A stretch of 64,000 bases of DNA from Streptomyces lydicus (GCF_004125265.1 NZ_RDTE01000003.1:6200001-6264000); one strand, 5' to 3'. Shown: positions 16,172-24,775, counted from the first letter of the stretch. Notes: generated from the letters alone by a model not told the origin. Program-made: numbers and translations.

Positions 16172-17605
16172 TTAAGCGTTCCCTTCGGGACTGCGAGGGG
16201 GTTCTGACTGGGCGGCTGCCCGGCCGGTTTCGGTACCGCGCTGGAGTGCGGCCCAACGGGATCCGGTCTCTTCCGGGGAGCGCGGGGGAGGCGGTGCGGT
16301 GCGCTCGGCACTCTCGTCGAGTTCGGAGACGGGCTTGCGGCGGCGCCGGCGCGGCAGCTCGCCCTCGGCCTGCGGGGCGGGCGCCTCGTACGAGGCCGCG
16401 GACGGCGCGGCGGGCGCGGCGGCTGCCGGGGACGGCGTCGTGGCGCCGGTCGGCAGCGCGGAGCCGGCCCGGTCCGGCACCCCGGAACGGTCCGGCATCC
16501 CGGAACGGTGCGGCAGAGGAGCCATCACGGACATCGGCTGGGCGCTCTCGTCGAGGACGGTGAGGAGGGGGTCACCCGGGAGGTACACGACCGCCCGCAC
16601 ACCGCCGTACGGCGACGGCTCGACGTGCACCCCGAAGCCGTACTGACGCACCAGCTGACCGGCCGCCGCGAACCCGGACCGCGGCGGGTCGCCGAGCTGG
16701 GTGAGCAGGAAGCTGTCGTCACCCGACAGCAGCTCCATCGCGGCCTTGATCTCGTCGTCGTGCATGCCGACGCCGTAGTCGTCGACGATGACCGACGCAC
16801 CGCGGTTGCCCTGCTGCAGTGTGATGGTGACGGGAAGTTCACGGTGCGAGTGGTGCAGCGCGTTGGCCAGCAGCTCGGTCACCACGATCGCGACCGGCTC
16901 CACGGCCCGCGCCACCACGGCGACCGGGTCGCGCAACTGGTTGCTGACCTGCACCCGTTCGTAGCCGCGCAGCCGGGAGGTGGCGCCGACGACCAGCTCG
17001 GCGAGGTAGGAGTCCTCGCGGGTCAGGCCCGGCCAGGCGCCGCAGACGACACCGGTGGCCTGGATGCGCCGCAGCGCCTGCTCGTTGAGGAAGTCGGCGT
17101 TCAGCAGGTCCTGGGCGACGTTCGGGTCGTCGTAGCGGTGCTGCATCTCCTGCAGCGCCGACTGGAGCTGGTAGAGCAGCGCCTGGATGGTGGTGGTGGC
17201 GCCGCGCAGGGTGGACTGGGCGGCCGCGTCCACGCGCGCCCGCTCCTTGGTGATCGCGTCGCTGACCTGCTCCAGTACGGCGTTCAGCGCCTGGTCCGTC
17301 TCCGTCCCGGTGAACCGCGCGTCCAGCAGCCCCGGTACGGGCACATGCGGGTGGGCCAGCGCCAGCGTCAGGTCGGGGAGCCTGGTGCCGGACAGGTGCC
17401 GGATCTCGGCCTCGGTGGCGCGCAGCCGGGCCGACAGCTCCGTATTGCTGTGGAGCGTGGCGCTGTTCTGTTCCTCAGCGGCGGACAGGCGCGATCTCAG
17501 ACCGGCGCGCTGTCCGCGCGCGCGGATCGAGAGCGCCGCCAGGACCACGGCGGCGGCCGTACCTGCGCTGAGGCACCACAACAGCGCCTCCGGTATGGAT
17601 GTCAT
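16172..17605 (-). CDS. cvnA: Conservon sensor-kinase-like protein CvnA
   Basis: 477 residues. One N-terminal membrane helix (about residues 6-27), an extended helical segment, and a C-terminal HATPase domain with N-box ELLANALHHSH and G1 box DDYGVGM. An obvious H-box phosphorylation motif is absent, and no response regulator is adjacent, as usual for conservons, which suggests nucleotide-dependent signalling to CvnB-D rather than phosphotransfer. The C-terminal 100 residues are Ala/Pro-rich and disordered. ATG 17605 has GAGGA five bases upstream; a TTG at 17617 is a weaker alternative. Confidence 0.92.
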   Translation of the reverse strand: MTSIPEALLWCLSAGTAAAVVLAALSIRARGQRAGLRSRLSAAEEQNSATLHSNTELSARLRATEAEIRHLSGTRLPDLTLALAHPHVPVPGLLDARFTGTETDQALNAVLEQVSDAITKERARVDAAAQSTLRGATTTIQALLYQLQSALQEMQHRYDDPNVAQDLLNADFLNEQALRRIQATGVVCGAWPGLTREDSYLAELVVGATSRLRGYERVQVSNQLRDPVAVVARAVEPVAIVVTELLANALHHSHRELPVTITLQQGNRGASVIVDDYGVGMHDDEIKAAMELLSGDDSFLLTQLGDPPRSGFAAAGQLVRQYGFGVHVEPSPYGGVRAVVYLPGDPLLTVLDESAQPMSVMAPLPHRSGMPDRSGVPDRAGSALPTGATTPSPAAAAPAAPSAASYEAPAPQAEGELPRRRRRKPVSELDESAERTAPPPPRSPEETGSRWAALQRGTETGRAAAQSEPPRSPEGNA

Positions 17606-17780
17606 CGAGATCCTCAATTGGGGTACTGACGGGGTCGGCCGGCCATCACGGCGTTGTGCTGCCGATCATCACGGGATGCTACCGGGCTGTTGACGTGCCG
17701 TGAGGGCCACTTCCCTAGGGGGACGGAGAAGTGCGGAAGGTCGCCTTCCGCCCGCGATGCCCCGGACGATAACGTGATGT

Positions 17781-17810
17781 GGCCCCGTCATCCAGTGGGA
17801 TGGCGGGGCC
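17781..17810 (-). terminator. Terminator after the DUF397 gene
   Basis: A 13-bp stem with one G-T pair (17781-17793 with 17798-17810) and a 4-base loop, 37 bases past the DUF397 stop. Confidence 0.75.
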
Positions 17811-17846
17811 TTTGTGTGACTGGTGTGAACGCCTGGTGAAAGACTG

Positions 17847-18137
17847 TCAGGAGGCGTCGAGTTGCCCGGCTTTGACGGCGTCGACGAAGGCGGTCCAGCG
17901 GGTGGCCGGGATGGTGAGCGCCGGGCCGTGGGGGGTTTTGCTGTCGCGGACGGGGACTACGCCGGGGTGACTGTCGGAGACCTCAAGGCAATTGCCGCCG
18001 TCCCCGTCGCTGTAGCTACTCTTGCGCCAGGAGGCAGCGCCGGGGAAGTCGTGAGCGACCTCGACGCAGTTGCCGCCGTTGTCATCGCTGTAGCTGCTCT
18101 TGCGCCACTGGGCGGTGCTCAGGTCGAACTCGCGCAT
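17847..18137 (-). CDS. DUF397 protein with duplicated core motif
   Basis: 96 residues. DUF397 normally has one WRKSSYS...GGNCVEVA core; here a truncated first copy (WRKSSYSDDNGGNCVEVA) is followed by a complete second one (WRKSSYSDGDGGNCLEVSD...VPVRDSKTP...W..FV..VK). DUF397 proteins pair with XRE/DUF5753 regulators as in the whiJ and abaA loci and are proposed to modulate DNA binding. The gene overlaps the upstream regulator by 19 bases. Confidence 0.92.
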   Translation of the reverse strand: MREFDLSTAQWRKSSYSDDNGGNCVEVAHDFPGAASWRKSSYSDGDGGNCLEVSDSHPGVVPVRDSKTPHGPALTIPATRWTAFVDAVKAGQLDAS

Positions 18138-18952
18138 CGTCTGTAGTCCTCCGCCGCCGATTCGATCAGAGTCAGGGACGCCTCCGGCGACAGCGCGGCG
18201 GCCCTGAACAGATCGTAAGCCTCCTGTGCTCGCTTCACCACGGCAGGATCGTCCAGCAAATTCCCCGAATACGCGCCTTCTGTATAGGCGGTTGGCGGGG
18301 CGTCGTCGAACTCCATGAGCCGCAACGACTTGCCCATGACCGGATACGCCCCCGCAGTGAACGGGAGGACCTGCAGCAGAATCTTTCGCTCGCGGGCAAG
18401 CTGCGCGATGCGCTCCAGCTCCTCGGCCATGACGGCCGGGCCGCCCACTGGTACGCGAAGCACGGCCTCGTGCAGTACCGCCCAATACACAGGGCGCGTA
18501 GCGTCCTTGAGGATGACCGCTCGGTCGAGCCGGGCGCGTACCTTGTCCTCGATGTACTCCTCTGCCGCGAACGGGTTGCCCGCGAGCATGAATGCCCGTG
18601 TGTACGCCGCTGTCTGCAGCAGCCCTGGCACGATCATGGGCTCAAACTCGCAGATCTTGTTCGCCAGCCCCTCCAGGTCCGCCGCTGCCGCGAAATAATC
18701 CGCGTACCGCTGGTCGTCGATCAGCTGTCGCCAGGTCCGCTCGAAAAAACCATCGGTTTGTAGAACCCCGTCGATCCGCACCGCCACATCCAGCTGCGGC
18801 TTGCGGAACGCCTGCTCGAACTGGCTGATGTAGCCGCCGGATACGAAGACCAGCCGCCCCAGGGCCTCCTGGGTTAAATGGGCCTCCTCCCGACGTCGCT
18901 TGAGTTCTGCACCCCAGAATTCCCAGGCCGCTTGTCGCGAGGCATTGGCCAT
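18119..18952 (-). CDS. XRE-family regulator with DUF5753 (WhiJ-like)
   Basis: 277 residues: N-terminal helix-turn-helix (ELKRRREEAHLTQEALGRLVFVSGGYISQFEQAFRKP) and a DUF5753 C-terminal domain (YFAAAADLEGLANKICEFEPMIVPGLLQTAAYTRAFM...). These regulators occur with DUF397 partners in many Streptomyces loci affecting differentiation. ATG 18952 is preceded by AAAGGAG at 7 bases. Divergent from the small gene at 19072; the shared 119-base region contains an inverted repeat. Confidence 0.92.
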   Translation of the reverse strand: MANASRQAAWEFWGAELKRRREEAHLTQEALGRLVFVSGGYISQFEQAFRKPQLDVAVRIDGVLQTDGFFERTWRQLIDDQRYADYFAAAADLEGLANKICEFEPMIVPGLLQTAAYTRAFMLAGNPFAAEEYIEDKVRARLDRAVILKDATRPVYWAVLHEAVLRVPVGGPAVMAEELERIAQLARERKILLQVLPFTAGAYPVMGKSLRLMEFDDAPPTAYTEGAYSGNLLDDPAVVKRAQEAYDLFRAAALSPEASLTLIESAAEDYRRCASST

Positions 18953-18973
18953 GGCCTAACTCCTTTCAGTTTC

Positions 18974-18992
18974 ACGGCAGTTGTATTGCCGT
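18974..18992. promoter_or_regulatory. Inverted repeat between the WhiJ-like gene and its divergent neighbour
   Basis: ACGGCA (18974-18979) and TGCCGT (18987-18992) with 7 bases between them, 22 bases upstream of the regulator start; a plausible autoregulatory operator. Confidence 0.45.
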
Positions 18993-19071
18993 CCTCCTTG
19001 CCCAGCCTAGTTCCGCACCGTCACGCTCTGAATGCGAACAGTGAAACCCCTCACGGAAAGTGCGGACGATC

Positions 19072-19371
19072 ATGACTCAGCCCAAGGAAGTGGAAACCGT
19101 GACGACGGAGCTGCGGGAATCCCTCGCCCGCGTCGGCGTCGTGCTGCCTTCCCTGCGCCCCGACCCCGTCTCGTACGAGCACCGGTATCTGCCGCCGCTC
19201 GTGGAACTGGGGCGCTGCACGATGGACGTCGCCCGGCGGCTGGCCGGTGCGCTCGACGGGGCCCCGCCGTGTCCCGCCGAGCCCGCACCGCACCCGCGGG
19301 ACACCGTCGCCGAGCGGCTGAGCGTCGCCACCGCCTACGTCAACGCACGCAGCCGGGGCGAACGGGCCTGA
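19072..19371 (+). CDS. Small protein of unknown function divergent from the WhiJ-like gene
   Basis: 99 residues, mostly helical, acidic at the N-terminus (MTQPKEVETVTTELRESLARVGVVLPSLR...), with no membrane segment or cysteine pair apart from single cysteines in GRCTMDVA and APPCPAE. I do not recognise it. Placement next to an XRE/DUF397 pair is typical of such small proteins. The start is uncertain: ATG 19072 is chosen, but GTG 19099 has the better AAGGAAG site. It ends 47 bases before recO. Confidence 0.6.
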   Translation: MTQPKEVETVTTELRESLARVGVVLPSLRPDPVSYEHRYLPPLVELGRCTMDVARRLAGALDGAPPCPAEPAPHPRDTVAERLSVATAYVNARSRGERA

Positions 19372-19418
19372 GGGCCCGCCCGGACCGGTCCGCTTCCCCC
19401 ATGCGCGAGAATGGCGCC

Positions 19419-20165
19419 ATGAGTCTGTTCCGCGACGACGGCATCGTGCTGCGCACCCAGAAGCTGGGTGAGGCGGACCGGATCATCACGCTGCTCACCC
19501 GGAGCCACGGCCGGGTCCGTGCGGTGGCGCGTGGGGTGCGGCGGACGAAGTCGAAGTTCGGGGCGCGGCTGGAGCCGTTCTCGCATGTCGATGTGCAGTT
19601 CTATGCGCGCGGCAGCGAGCTGATCGGGCGCGGGCTGCCGCTGTGCACGCAGAGCGAGACGATCGCGGCGTACGGCGGCGGGATCGTCACGGACTACGCC
19701 CGCTACACGGCCGGCACGGCCATGCTGGAGACCGCCGAGCGCTTCACCGACCACGAGGGCGAGCCCGCCGTACAGCAGTACCTGCTGCTGGTCGGCGGGC
19801 TGCGGACGCTGGCCCGCGGCGAGCACGAGCCGCATCTGGTGCTGGACGCCTTCCTGCTGCGCTCGCTCGCCGTCAACGGCTATGCGCCGAGTTTCGACAG
19901 CTGCGCACGGTGCGGGCTGCCCGGCCCCAACCGGTTCTTCTCGGTGGGGGCGGGCGGGGTGACCTGCGGTGACTGCCGGGTTCCGGGGAGCGTCGTACCC
20001 TCCTCTGAGGCCATCGGGCTCCTCAGCGCGCTGCTGACCGGCGACTGGGAGACCGCGGACGCCTGCGAGGCCCGTCACGCCCGGGAGGGCAGCGGCCTCG
20101 TCACGGCGTATCTGCACTGGCATCTGGAGCGGGGCCTGCGTTCCCTCCGGTACGTAGAGAAATAG
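19419..20165 (+). CDS. recO: DNA repair protein RecO
   Basis: 248 residues. RecO loads RecA with RecR in the RecFOR recombination pathway and anneals single strands. It has an N-terminal OB-fold (FRDDGIVLRTQKLGEADRIITLLTRSHGRVRAVARGVRRTKSKFG) and a C-terminal helical domain with a zinc knuckle (CARCGLPG...CGDCR). It precedes uppS on the same strand with a 73-base gap. Confidence 0.97.
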   Translation: MSLFRDDGIVLRTQKLGEADRIITLLTRSHGRVRAVARGVRRTKSKFGARLEPFSHVDVQFYARGSELIGRGLPLCTQSETIAAYGGGIVTDYARYTAGTAMLETAERFTDHEGEPAVQQYLLLVGGLRTLARGEHEPHLVLDAFLLRSLAVNGYAPSFDSCARCGLPGPNRFFSVGAGGVTCGDCRVPGSVVPSSEAIGLLSALLTGDWETADACEARHAREGSGLVTAYLHWHLERGLRSLRYVEK

Positions 20166-20172
20166 CGAAGAC

Positions 20173-20224
20173 CACCTCAAGACACATACGCCCCTCAAGG
20201 CAAAAACGCCCTCAAGATACATAG
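20173..20224. repeat. Short CCTCAAG(A)-type repeats between recO and uppS
   Basis: Three imperfect copies of CCTCAAGAYACATA-like sequence in the gap; the last ends at the uppS ribosome-binding site. Confidence 0.5.
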
Positions 20225-20238
20225 GAGACGTGGGCCGC

Positions 20239-21057
20239 ATGGCACGACGCGGGATTCTGGGCCGTAATCGACGTGAGTACGTGACGCCCGAGCTGCACCC
20301 TTCCGGTGCGCGGCCGCCGAAGATCCCCGGTGAGCTCGTCCCGAACCATGTGGCGGTCGTCATGGACGGCAACGGCCGGTGGGCCAAGGAGCGCGGGCTG
20401 CCGCGTACCGAGGGGCACAAGGTCGGCGAGGGCGTCGTCATGGACGTCCTCAAGGGCTGCATCGAAATGGGCGTGAAGAATCTTTCGCTGTACGCCTTCT
20501 CGACGGAGAACTGGAAGCGGTCGCCCGACGAGGTGAAGTTCCTGATGAACTTCAACCGCGATGTGATCCGGCGCCGCCGGGACGAAATGGACGCGCTCGG
20601 TATTCGTATCCGCTGGGTCGGGCGGATGCCGAAGCTGTGGAAGTCGGTCGTGCAGGAGCTCCAGATCGCCCAGGAGCAGACCAAGAACAATGACGCCATG
20701 ACGCTGTATTTCTGCGTGAATTACGGCGGGCGGGCCGAGATCGCCGATGCGGCGGCGGCCATCGCGGCGGATGTGCGGGCCGGAAAGCTGGACCCGTCGA
20801 AGGTGAATGAGAAGACCGTCGCTAAGTACATGTACTACCCGGACATGCCGGATGTGGATCTCTTTGTGCGGCCGTCCGGTGAGCAGCGGACCTCGAATTA
20901 CCTGATCTGGCAGAGCGCGTACGCCGAGATGGTTTTCCAGGACATTCTGTGGCCGGATTTCGACCGCCGGAACCTGTGGCAGGCCTGCCTGGAGTACGCG
21001 AAGCGGGACCGCAGGTTCGGCGGCGCGCAGCTGGCGGAGGGCGAGACCGCGACCTGA
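20239..21057 (+). CDS. uppS: Isoprenyl transferase (undecaprenyl diphosphate synthase family)
   Basis: 272 residues, cis-prenyltransferase that extends farnesyl diphosphate with isopentenyl diphosphate to the lipid carrier for peptidoglycan. Motifs: VAVVMDGNGRWAKERG (catalytic Asp), LYAFSTENWKR, and RPSGEQRTSNYLIWQSAYAE. ATG 20239 matches the family N-terminus (MARRGILGR); GTG 20230 is an alternative closer to AGGAG. Ends in a strong hairpin shared with zur. Confidence 0.97.
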   Translation: MARRGILGRNRREYVTPELHPSGARPPKIPGELVPNHVAVVMDGNGRWAKERGLPRTEGHKVGEGVVMDVLKGCIEMGVKNLSLYAFSTENWKRSPDEVKFLMNFNRDVIRRRRDEMDALGIRIRWVGRMPKLWKSVVQELQIAQEQTKNNDAMTLYFCVNYGGRAEIADAAAAIAADVRAGKLDPSKVNEKTVAKYMYYPDMPDVDLFVRPSGEQRTSNYLIWQSAYAEMVFQDILWPDFDRRNLWQACLEYAKRDRRFGGAQLAEGETAT

Positions 21058-21080
21058 CGGCGGCGCCTGCGGGCAGACGC

Positions 21081-21119
21081 GTGAAGGGCCGCCTCCGGTC
21101 GTCGGAGGCGGCCCTTCAC
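21081..21119. terminator. Bidirectional terminator uppS/zur
   Basis: A perfect 17-bp stem (21081-21097 with 21103-21119) with loop GTCGT between the convergent uppS and zur genes. Confidence 0.9.
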
Positions 21120-21138
21120 GCTGTCGTCCGTACGGGCG

Positions 21139-21567
21139 CTACTGCTTCCCGTCGGCCCGCGCGGCGCACTCCCCGCAGGTTCCGAAGATCTCGATGGTGT
21201 GCGCGACATCCCGGAAGCCGTGCTCCGCGGCGATCTGGTCGGCCCACTTCTCCACCGCGGGGCCCTCGACCTCGACGGCCTTGCCGCAGGCCCGGCACAC
21301 CAGATGGTGGTGGTGATCGTCGGTGCTGCACCGGCGGTAGACCGCCTCGCCCTCGCTGGTGCGCAGCACATCGACCTCACCGGCATCGGCGAGGGACTGC
21401 AGCGTCCGGTAGACGGTGGTCAGCCCGACCGAGTCGCCCTTGTGCTTGAGCATGTCGTGCAGCTCCTGCGCACTGCGGAACTCGTCGACCTCGTCGAGTG
21501 CGGCCGACACCGCGGTCCGCTGCCGCGTCGACCGGCCGCGTACCGGAGATCCCGCGCTCGTCGCCAC
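21139..21567 (-). CDS. zur: Zinc uptake regulator Zur (Fur family)
   Basis: 142 residues. Winged-helix DNA-binding domain (TRQRTAVSAALDEVDEFRSAQELHDMLKHKGDSVGLTTVYRTLQSL) and a metal-binding dimerisation domain with DDHHHHLVCRACG and CGEC, the structural zinc cysteines. It represses zinc uptake genes when zinc is plentiful. GTG 21567 has GGGAGG six bases upstream. It is the last gene after znuA-znuC-znuB, so it probably controls its own operon through the site before znuA. Confidence 0.95.
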   Translation of the reverse strand: MATSAGSPVRGRSTRQRTAVSAALDEVDEFRSAQELHDMLKHKGDSVGLTTVYRTLQSLADAGEVDVLRTSEGEAVYRRCSTDDHHHHLVCRACGKAVEVEGPAVEKWADQIAAEHGFRDVAHTIEIFGTCGECAARADGKQ

Positions 21568-21706
21568 CGTTGCCTCCCTAGGACGTCAGGGCTTCCCCCT
21601 GCACGTGCGTCCCGCCATTGTGCCAGGTGATGACCGGACCACCGGGGGAACGCTTACGCGTACGCAGCTGTGTTCACGGTACCCGCCGGCACCTTCCTGC
21701 CCGCGC

Positions 21707-22606
21707 TCATCCGGCCACGCTCACATCGTCCGGGGCGGCGCGGCCGCCGGGTACCTCCAGGGTGCACCCCTCGGAGCCCTCCGCGGCAGCCCTGGCGCGC
21801 TTTTTCGCGAGCGGCGCGGCGAGCGCCGTGAAGAGCACGAACAGTCCGATGGCGAGCAGCACGATGGTGGCGCCGGAGGGCACGTCGACGTAGTACGAGG
21901 TGGCGGTGCCCGTAAGGGTGACCGCGACACCGATCGCGACGGCCACCGCGAAGGTGAGCGCGAAGCTGCGGCTGATCTGCTGGGCGGCCGCGACCGGGAT
22001 CACCATCAGGGCGCTGACCAGCAGCAGTCCGACGACCCGCATGGCGACGGTGACGGTGACCGCGGCGGTGACGGCGACCAGCAGATTGAGCAGCCGCACC
22101 GGCAGGCCGGTCACCCGGGCGAACTCCTCGTCCTGGCAGACGGCGAACAGCTGGCGGCGCAGGCCGATCGTGATCGCCAGTACCAGGGCGGCCAGGACGT
22201 AGATCGTCGTCATGTCCTGGGGCGAGACGGTGGTGATCGAGCCGAAGAGGTAGGTGCCGAGGTTGGCGTTGGAGCCGGCGTCGGAGAGGTTCATCAGCAT
22301 CACGCCGCCCGCCATACCGCCGTAGAACAGCATGGCCAGCGCCAGGTCACCGCGGGTCTTGCCGTACCAGCGGATCAGCTCCATGACGACGGAGCCGGCG
22401 ATGGCGACGGCAGTGGCGACCCACACCGGGCTGGTGTTGAGCAGGAAGCCGAGGCCGACGCCGGTGAGCGCGACATGGCCGATGCCGTCGCCCATCAGGG
22501 CCTGGCGGCGCTGGACGAGGTAGATGCCGATGGCGGGGGCGGTGACGCCGACGATCAGGGCGGCGATCAGGGCCCGCTGCATGAAGGCGTAGTTCAGGAT
22601 TTCCAT
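21707..22606 (-). CDS. znuB: Zinc ABC transporter permease ZnuB
   Basis: 299 residues, ABC-3 family integral membrane protein with about eight helices and the conserved LMGDGIGHVALTGVGLGFLL region. It forms the channel for zinc delivered by ZnuA, powered by ZnuC. Its start lies 79 bases after the znuC stop and its end 139 bases before zur. Confidence 0.95.
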   Translation of the reverse strand: MEILNYAFMQRALIAALIVGVTAPAIGIYLVQRRQALMGDGIGHVALTGVGLGFLLNTSPVWVATAVAIAGSVVMELIRWYGKTRGDLALAMLFYGGMAGGVMLMNLSDAGSNANLGTYLFGSITTVSPQDMTTIYVLAALVLAITIGLRRQLFAVCQDEEFARVTGLPVRLLNLLVAVTAAVTVTVAMRVVGLLLVSALMVIPVAAAQQISRSFALTFAVAVAIGVAVTLTGTATSYYVDVPSGATIVLLAIGLFVLFTALAAPLAKKRARAAAEGSEGCTLEVPGGRAAPDDVSVAG

Positions 22607-22685
22607 GTCGCTCCACCTCGCGAACGAGCGCCGGTGCTCGGGTGTCGGCTGGGGGTGCGGGGGTCGTCCCCCGAAGATCGCAGCA

Positions 22686-23465
22686 TCAGCTCAGCAGCCC
22701 CGTCCGGATCGGTTCCGCCGCCGCGTCGGCGTGCGGGTGGACATGGTCATGGCCGGGCAGCGCATGCTGGCCCACGGCCTCGGGCGGCGGGCCGTCGTGG
22801 ACCACACAGCCGTCGCGCAGCACCACCGCACGGTCGATCAGCGGCTCCAGCGGGCCCAGCTCGTGCAGCACGAGCAGGACGGTGGTGGAGCGGCCGACCT
22901 GTTCGCGCAGTGCGGAGGCGAGCACTTCCTGGCTGGCCAGGTCGACGCCGGCCATCGGCTCGTCCATGATCAGCAGGTCCGGTTCGCCGGCCAGTGCGCG
23001 GGCGATCAGCACCCGCTGGTGCTGGCCGCCGGAGAGCGCGTTGACGGAGTCCTTGGCGCGGTCCGCCATGCCCACCAGCTCCAGGGCGTGGTGCACCGCG
23101 GCCCGGTCGGCCTTGCGCAGGATCCCCAGCTTCGTACGGGCGAGCCGGCCGGCCGTGACGACCTCGCCGACGGTGGCGGGGACGCCGCCGGCCGCGGTGG
23201 TGCGCTGCGGCACGTACCCGATCCGGGCCCAGTCCCGAAAGCGCCGGAACGGCGTGCCGAAGAGGGTCAGCTCGCCGCCGCTGAGCGGGACCTGGCCGAT
23301 CACCGAGCGGACGGCGGTGGACTTGCCGGAGCCGTTGGCGCCGAGCAGTGCGACGACCTCGCCGGTGTGCACCGTCAGGTCGACGCCGCGCAGCACGGGC
23401 CGGGCGCCCAGGGAGGCGGTGGCCCCGCGCAGGTCGATGACCGGCTGGCCGGGCGACTGGTTCAT
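22686..23465 (-). CDS. znuC: Zinc ABC transporter ATPase ZnuC
   Basis: 259 residues: Walker A GANGSGKS, Q-loop VPQR, signature LSGGQHQR, Walker B LLIMDEP and H-loop LHE. The C-terminal tail is His-rich (GQHALPGHDHVHPHADA), plausibly a zinc sensor or buffer. ATG 23465 has GGAGG five bases upstream; a GTG at 23501 is in frame but lacks a good site. Confidence 0.95.
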   Translation of the reverse strand: MNQSPGQPVIDLRGATASLGARPVLRGVDLTVHTGEVVALLGANGSGKSTAVRSVIGQVPLSGGELTLFGTPFRRFRDWARIGYVPQRTTAAGGVPATVGEVVTAGRLARTKLGILRKADRAAVHHALELVGMADRAKDSVNALSGGQHQRVLIARALAGEPDLLIMDEPMAGVDLASQEVLASALREQVGRSTTVLLVLHELGPLEPLIDRAVVLRDGCVVHDGPPPEAVGQHALPGHDHVHPHADAAAEPIRTGLLS

Positions 23466-23520
23466 GGTGACCTCCGTCACGTGTGGTGCGGTCTCCGTCA
23501 CTTGCGGGTGTCCGTCACTT

Positions 23521-23610
23521 GTCCGGTGCGCGTCGATCGTCCGGTGTCCGTCGATCGTCCGGTGCCCGTCGCCTGTCCGGTGTCCGCCGCTTGTCCGGTG
23601 TCCGTCACTT
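23521..23610. repeat. 18-bp tandem repeat between znuA and znuC
   Basis: Five contiguous units at 23521, 23539, 23557, 23575 and 23593, consensus GTCCGGTGTCCGTCGATC, plus a decayed partial copy before them. The last unit covers the znuA stop codon. Confidence 0.9.
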
Positions 23611-24567
23611 GCTGCCGAGCGCCTTCTGGAGCGCGGCGAGGTTGGCGCGCTGCACTCCGAAGTAGTCCCTGCCGCGGGACTTGCCGTTGATCCCCTCCAG
23701 AGGGTCGAGGACGTCGGTCTTCAGGTGCAGGTCGCCGGCCAGGGACTTGGCGGTGGCCGGGTTGGCGATGGTTTCGAAGAAGACGGTCGAGACGTGGTGC
23801 GCGGCCGCGAGGGTGTGCAGGTCCTTGATGCGGTGGGCGCTGGGCTCGGACTCGGGGTCGAGGCCGCTGATGGCCTCCTCGGTCAGGCCGTAGCGCTCGG
23901 CGAGGTAGCCGAAGGCCGCATGGGTGGTGAGGAAGGTGTCCGAGGACCGCTTCTTCAGCCCGTCCCGGAACTCCTTGTCCAGCCGGTCCAGCTTCTTCAC
24001 CAGCGCATCGGTGTTCTTCTGGTAGGCGGCCCGGTGGTGCGGGTCGGCCTTGGCGAGGGTCTTGTTCACGCCCTTGGCGACCTCGGCGTACTTCACGGGG
24101 TCGAGCCAGATGTGCGGGTCGTTGCCGCCCTCGGCCTCGGAGTGCGAGTGGTTGTCGCCGGTGGTGTGGTGGTGGCCGTCGACCTCGGTGCCGTGCTTTT
24201 CGAGGGAGGTCAGCGCGGCGGCGTCGGCGACGTGCTTGTTCCCGGACTGCGCGACCGCGTCGTCCACGGCGGGCTGCAGGCCCTTGAGGTAGACGATCGC
24301 GCCGGAGTCGCCGAGCTGGCCGGTCTGCCGCGGGGTGAGCTCCAGGTCATGGGGCTCGGCGCCCGGCTTGGTGAGGTCGGTCACCTCGACGTACTTCCCG
24401 CCGATCTGCCGGGCGAGGAATGACATGGGGTAGAAGGACGCTGTCACCCGCAGCCTGCCGTCCTCGGTGCGGGCCCCGCCGGCGGGGGAGCAGGCGGTAA
24501 GGGCCAGCAGGCCGATCACCGAGACTCCGGCGAGGGCCGCGGTGGATATGTGACGGCGTATGTTCAT
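23605..24567 (-). CDS. znuA: Zinc-binding lipoprotein ZnuA
   Basis: 320 residues. Lipoprotein signal with lipobox LLALTAC (acylated Cys), then a cluster A-I binding protein: EPHDLELTP, a His-rich flexible loop (DGHHHTTGDNHSHSEAEGGNDPH), THAAFGYLAERYGL and FFETIANPATA. It captures zinc outside the membrane. ATG 24567 gives a normal signal peptide and no Shine-Dalgarno is visible; the promoter geometry suggests a leaderless transcript. Alternative starts lie at 24576 (ATG) and 24585 (TTG). First gene of znuACB-zur. Confidence 0.93.
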   Translation of the reverse strand: MNIRRHISTAALAGVSVIGLLALTACSPAGGARTEDGRLRVTASFYPMSFLARQIGGKYVEVTDLTKPGAEPHDLELTPRQTGQLGDSGAIVYLKGLQPAVDDAVAQSGNKHVADAAALTSLEKHGTEVDGHHHTTGDNHSHSEAEGGNDPHIWLDPVKYAEVAKGVNKTLAKADPHHRAAYQKNTDALVKKLDRLDKEFRDGLKKRSSDTFLTTHAAFGYLAERYGLTEEAISGLDPESEPSAHRIKDLHTLAAAHHVSTVFFETIANPATAKSLAGDLHLKTDVLDPLEGINGKSRGRDYFGVQRANLAALQKALGSK

Positions 24568-24574
24568 GACACTC

Positions 24575-24604
24575 ATTTTCAACAATGTTGGAAACGATTG
24601 TCAA
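24575..24604 (-). promoter_or_regulatory. znuA promoter with Zur box
   Basis: On the minus strand TTGACA (24604-24599), an 18-base spacer and GAAAAT (24580-24575) lie 7 bases before the znuA ATG. A 7-1-7 dyad, TGGAAACGATTGTCA at 24589-24603, overlaps the -35 and resembles the Zur box, so Zur binding would block the promoter. Confidence 0.65.
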
Positions 24605-24775
24605 CAACAGGTGAGTGGGTGTGAGCGGGGCGACAACGGGGCCGGAACCGATTTGATCCAGAGGGTATGGCCGCCGGTACCCTGAACTATTCGCCCACCC
24701 GTCTCCCCACCACCCCCCATCGAGGCGTTCGGGCGCCGCCCATCCATCGTTCGTCGTCGTAATGAAGAGAGCACC

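Noticed and set aside
24604..24775. Possible T-box leader for glyS
   Set aside because: No T-box sequence or antiterminator pairing seen; spacing and composition fit a simple promoter shared with divergent znuA.
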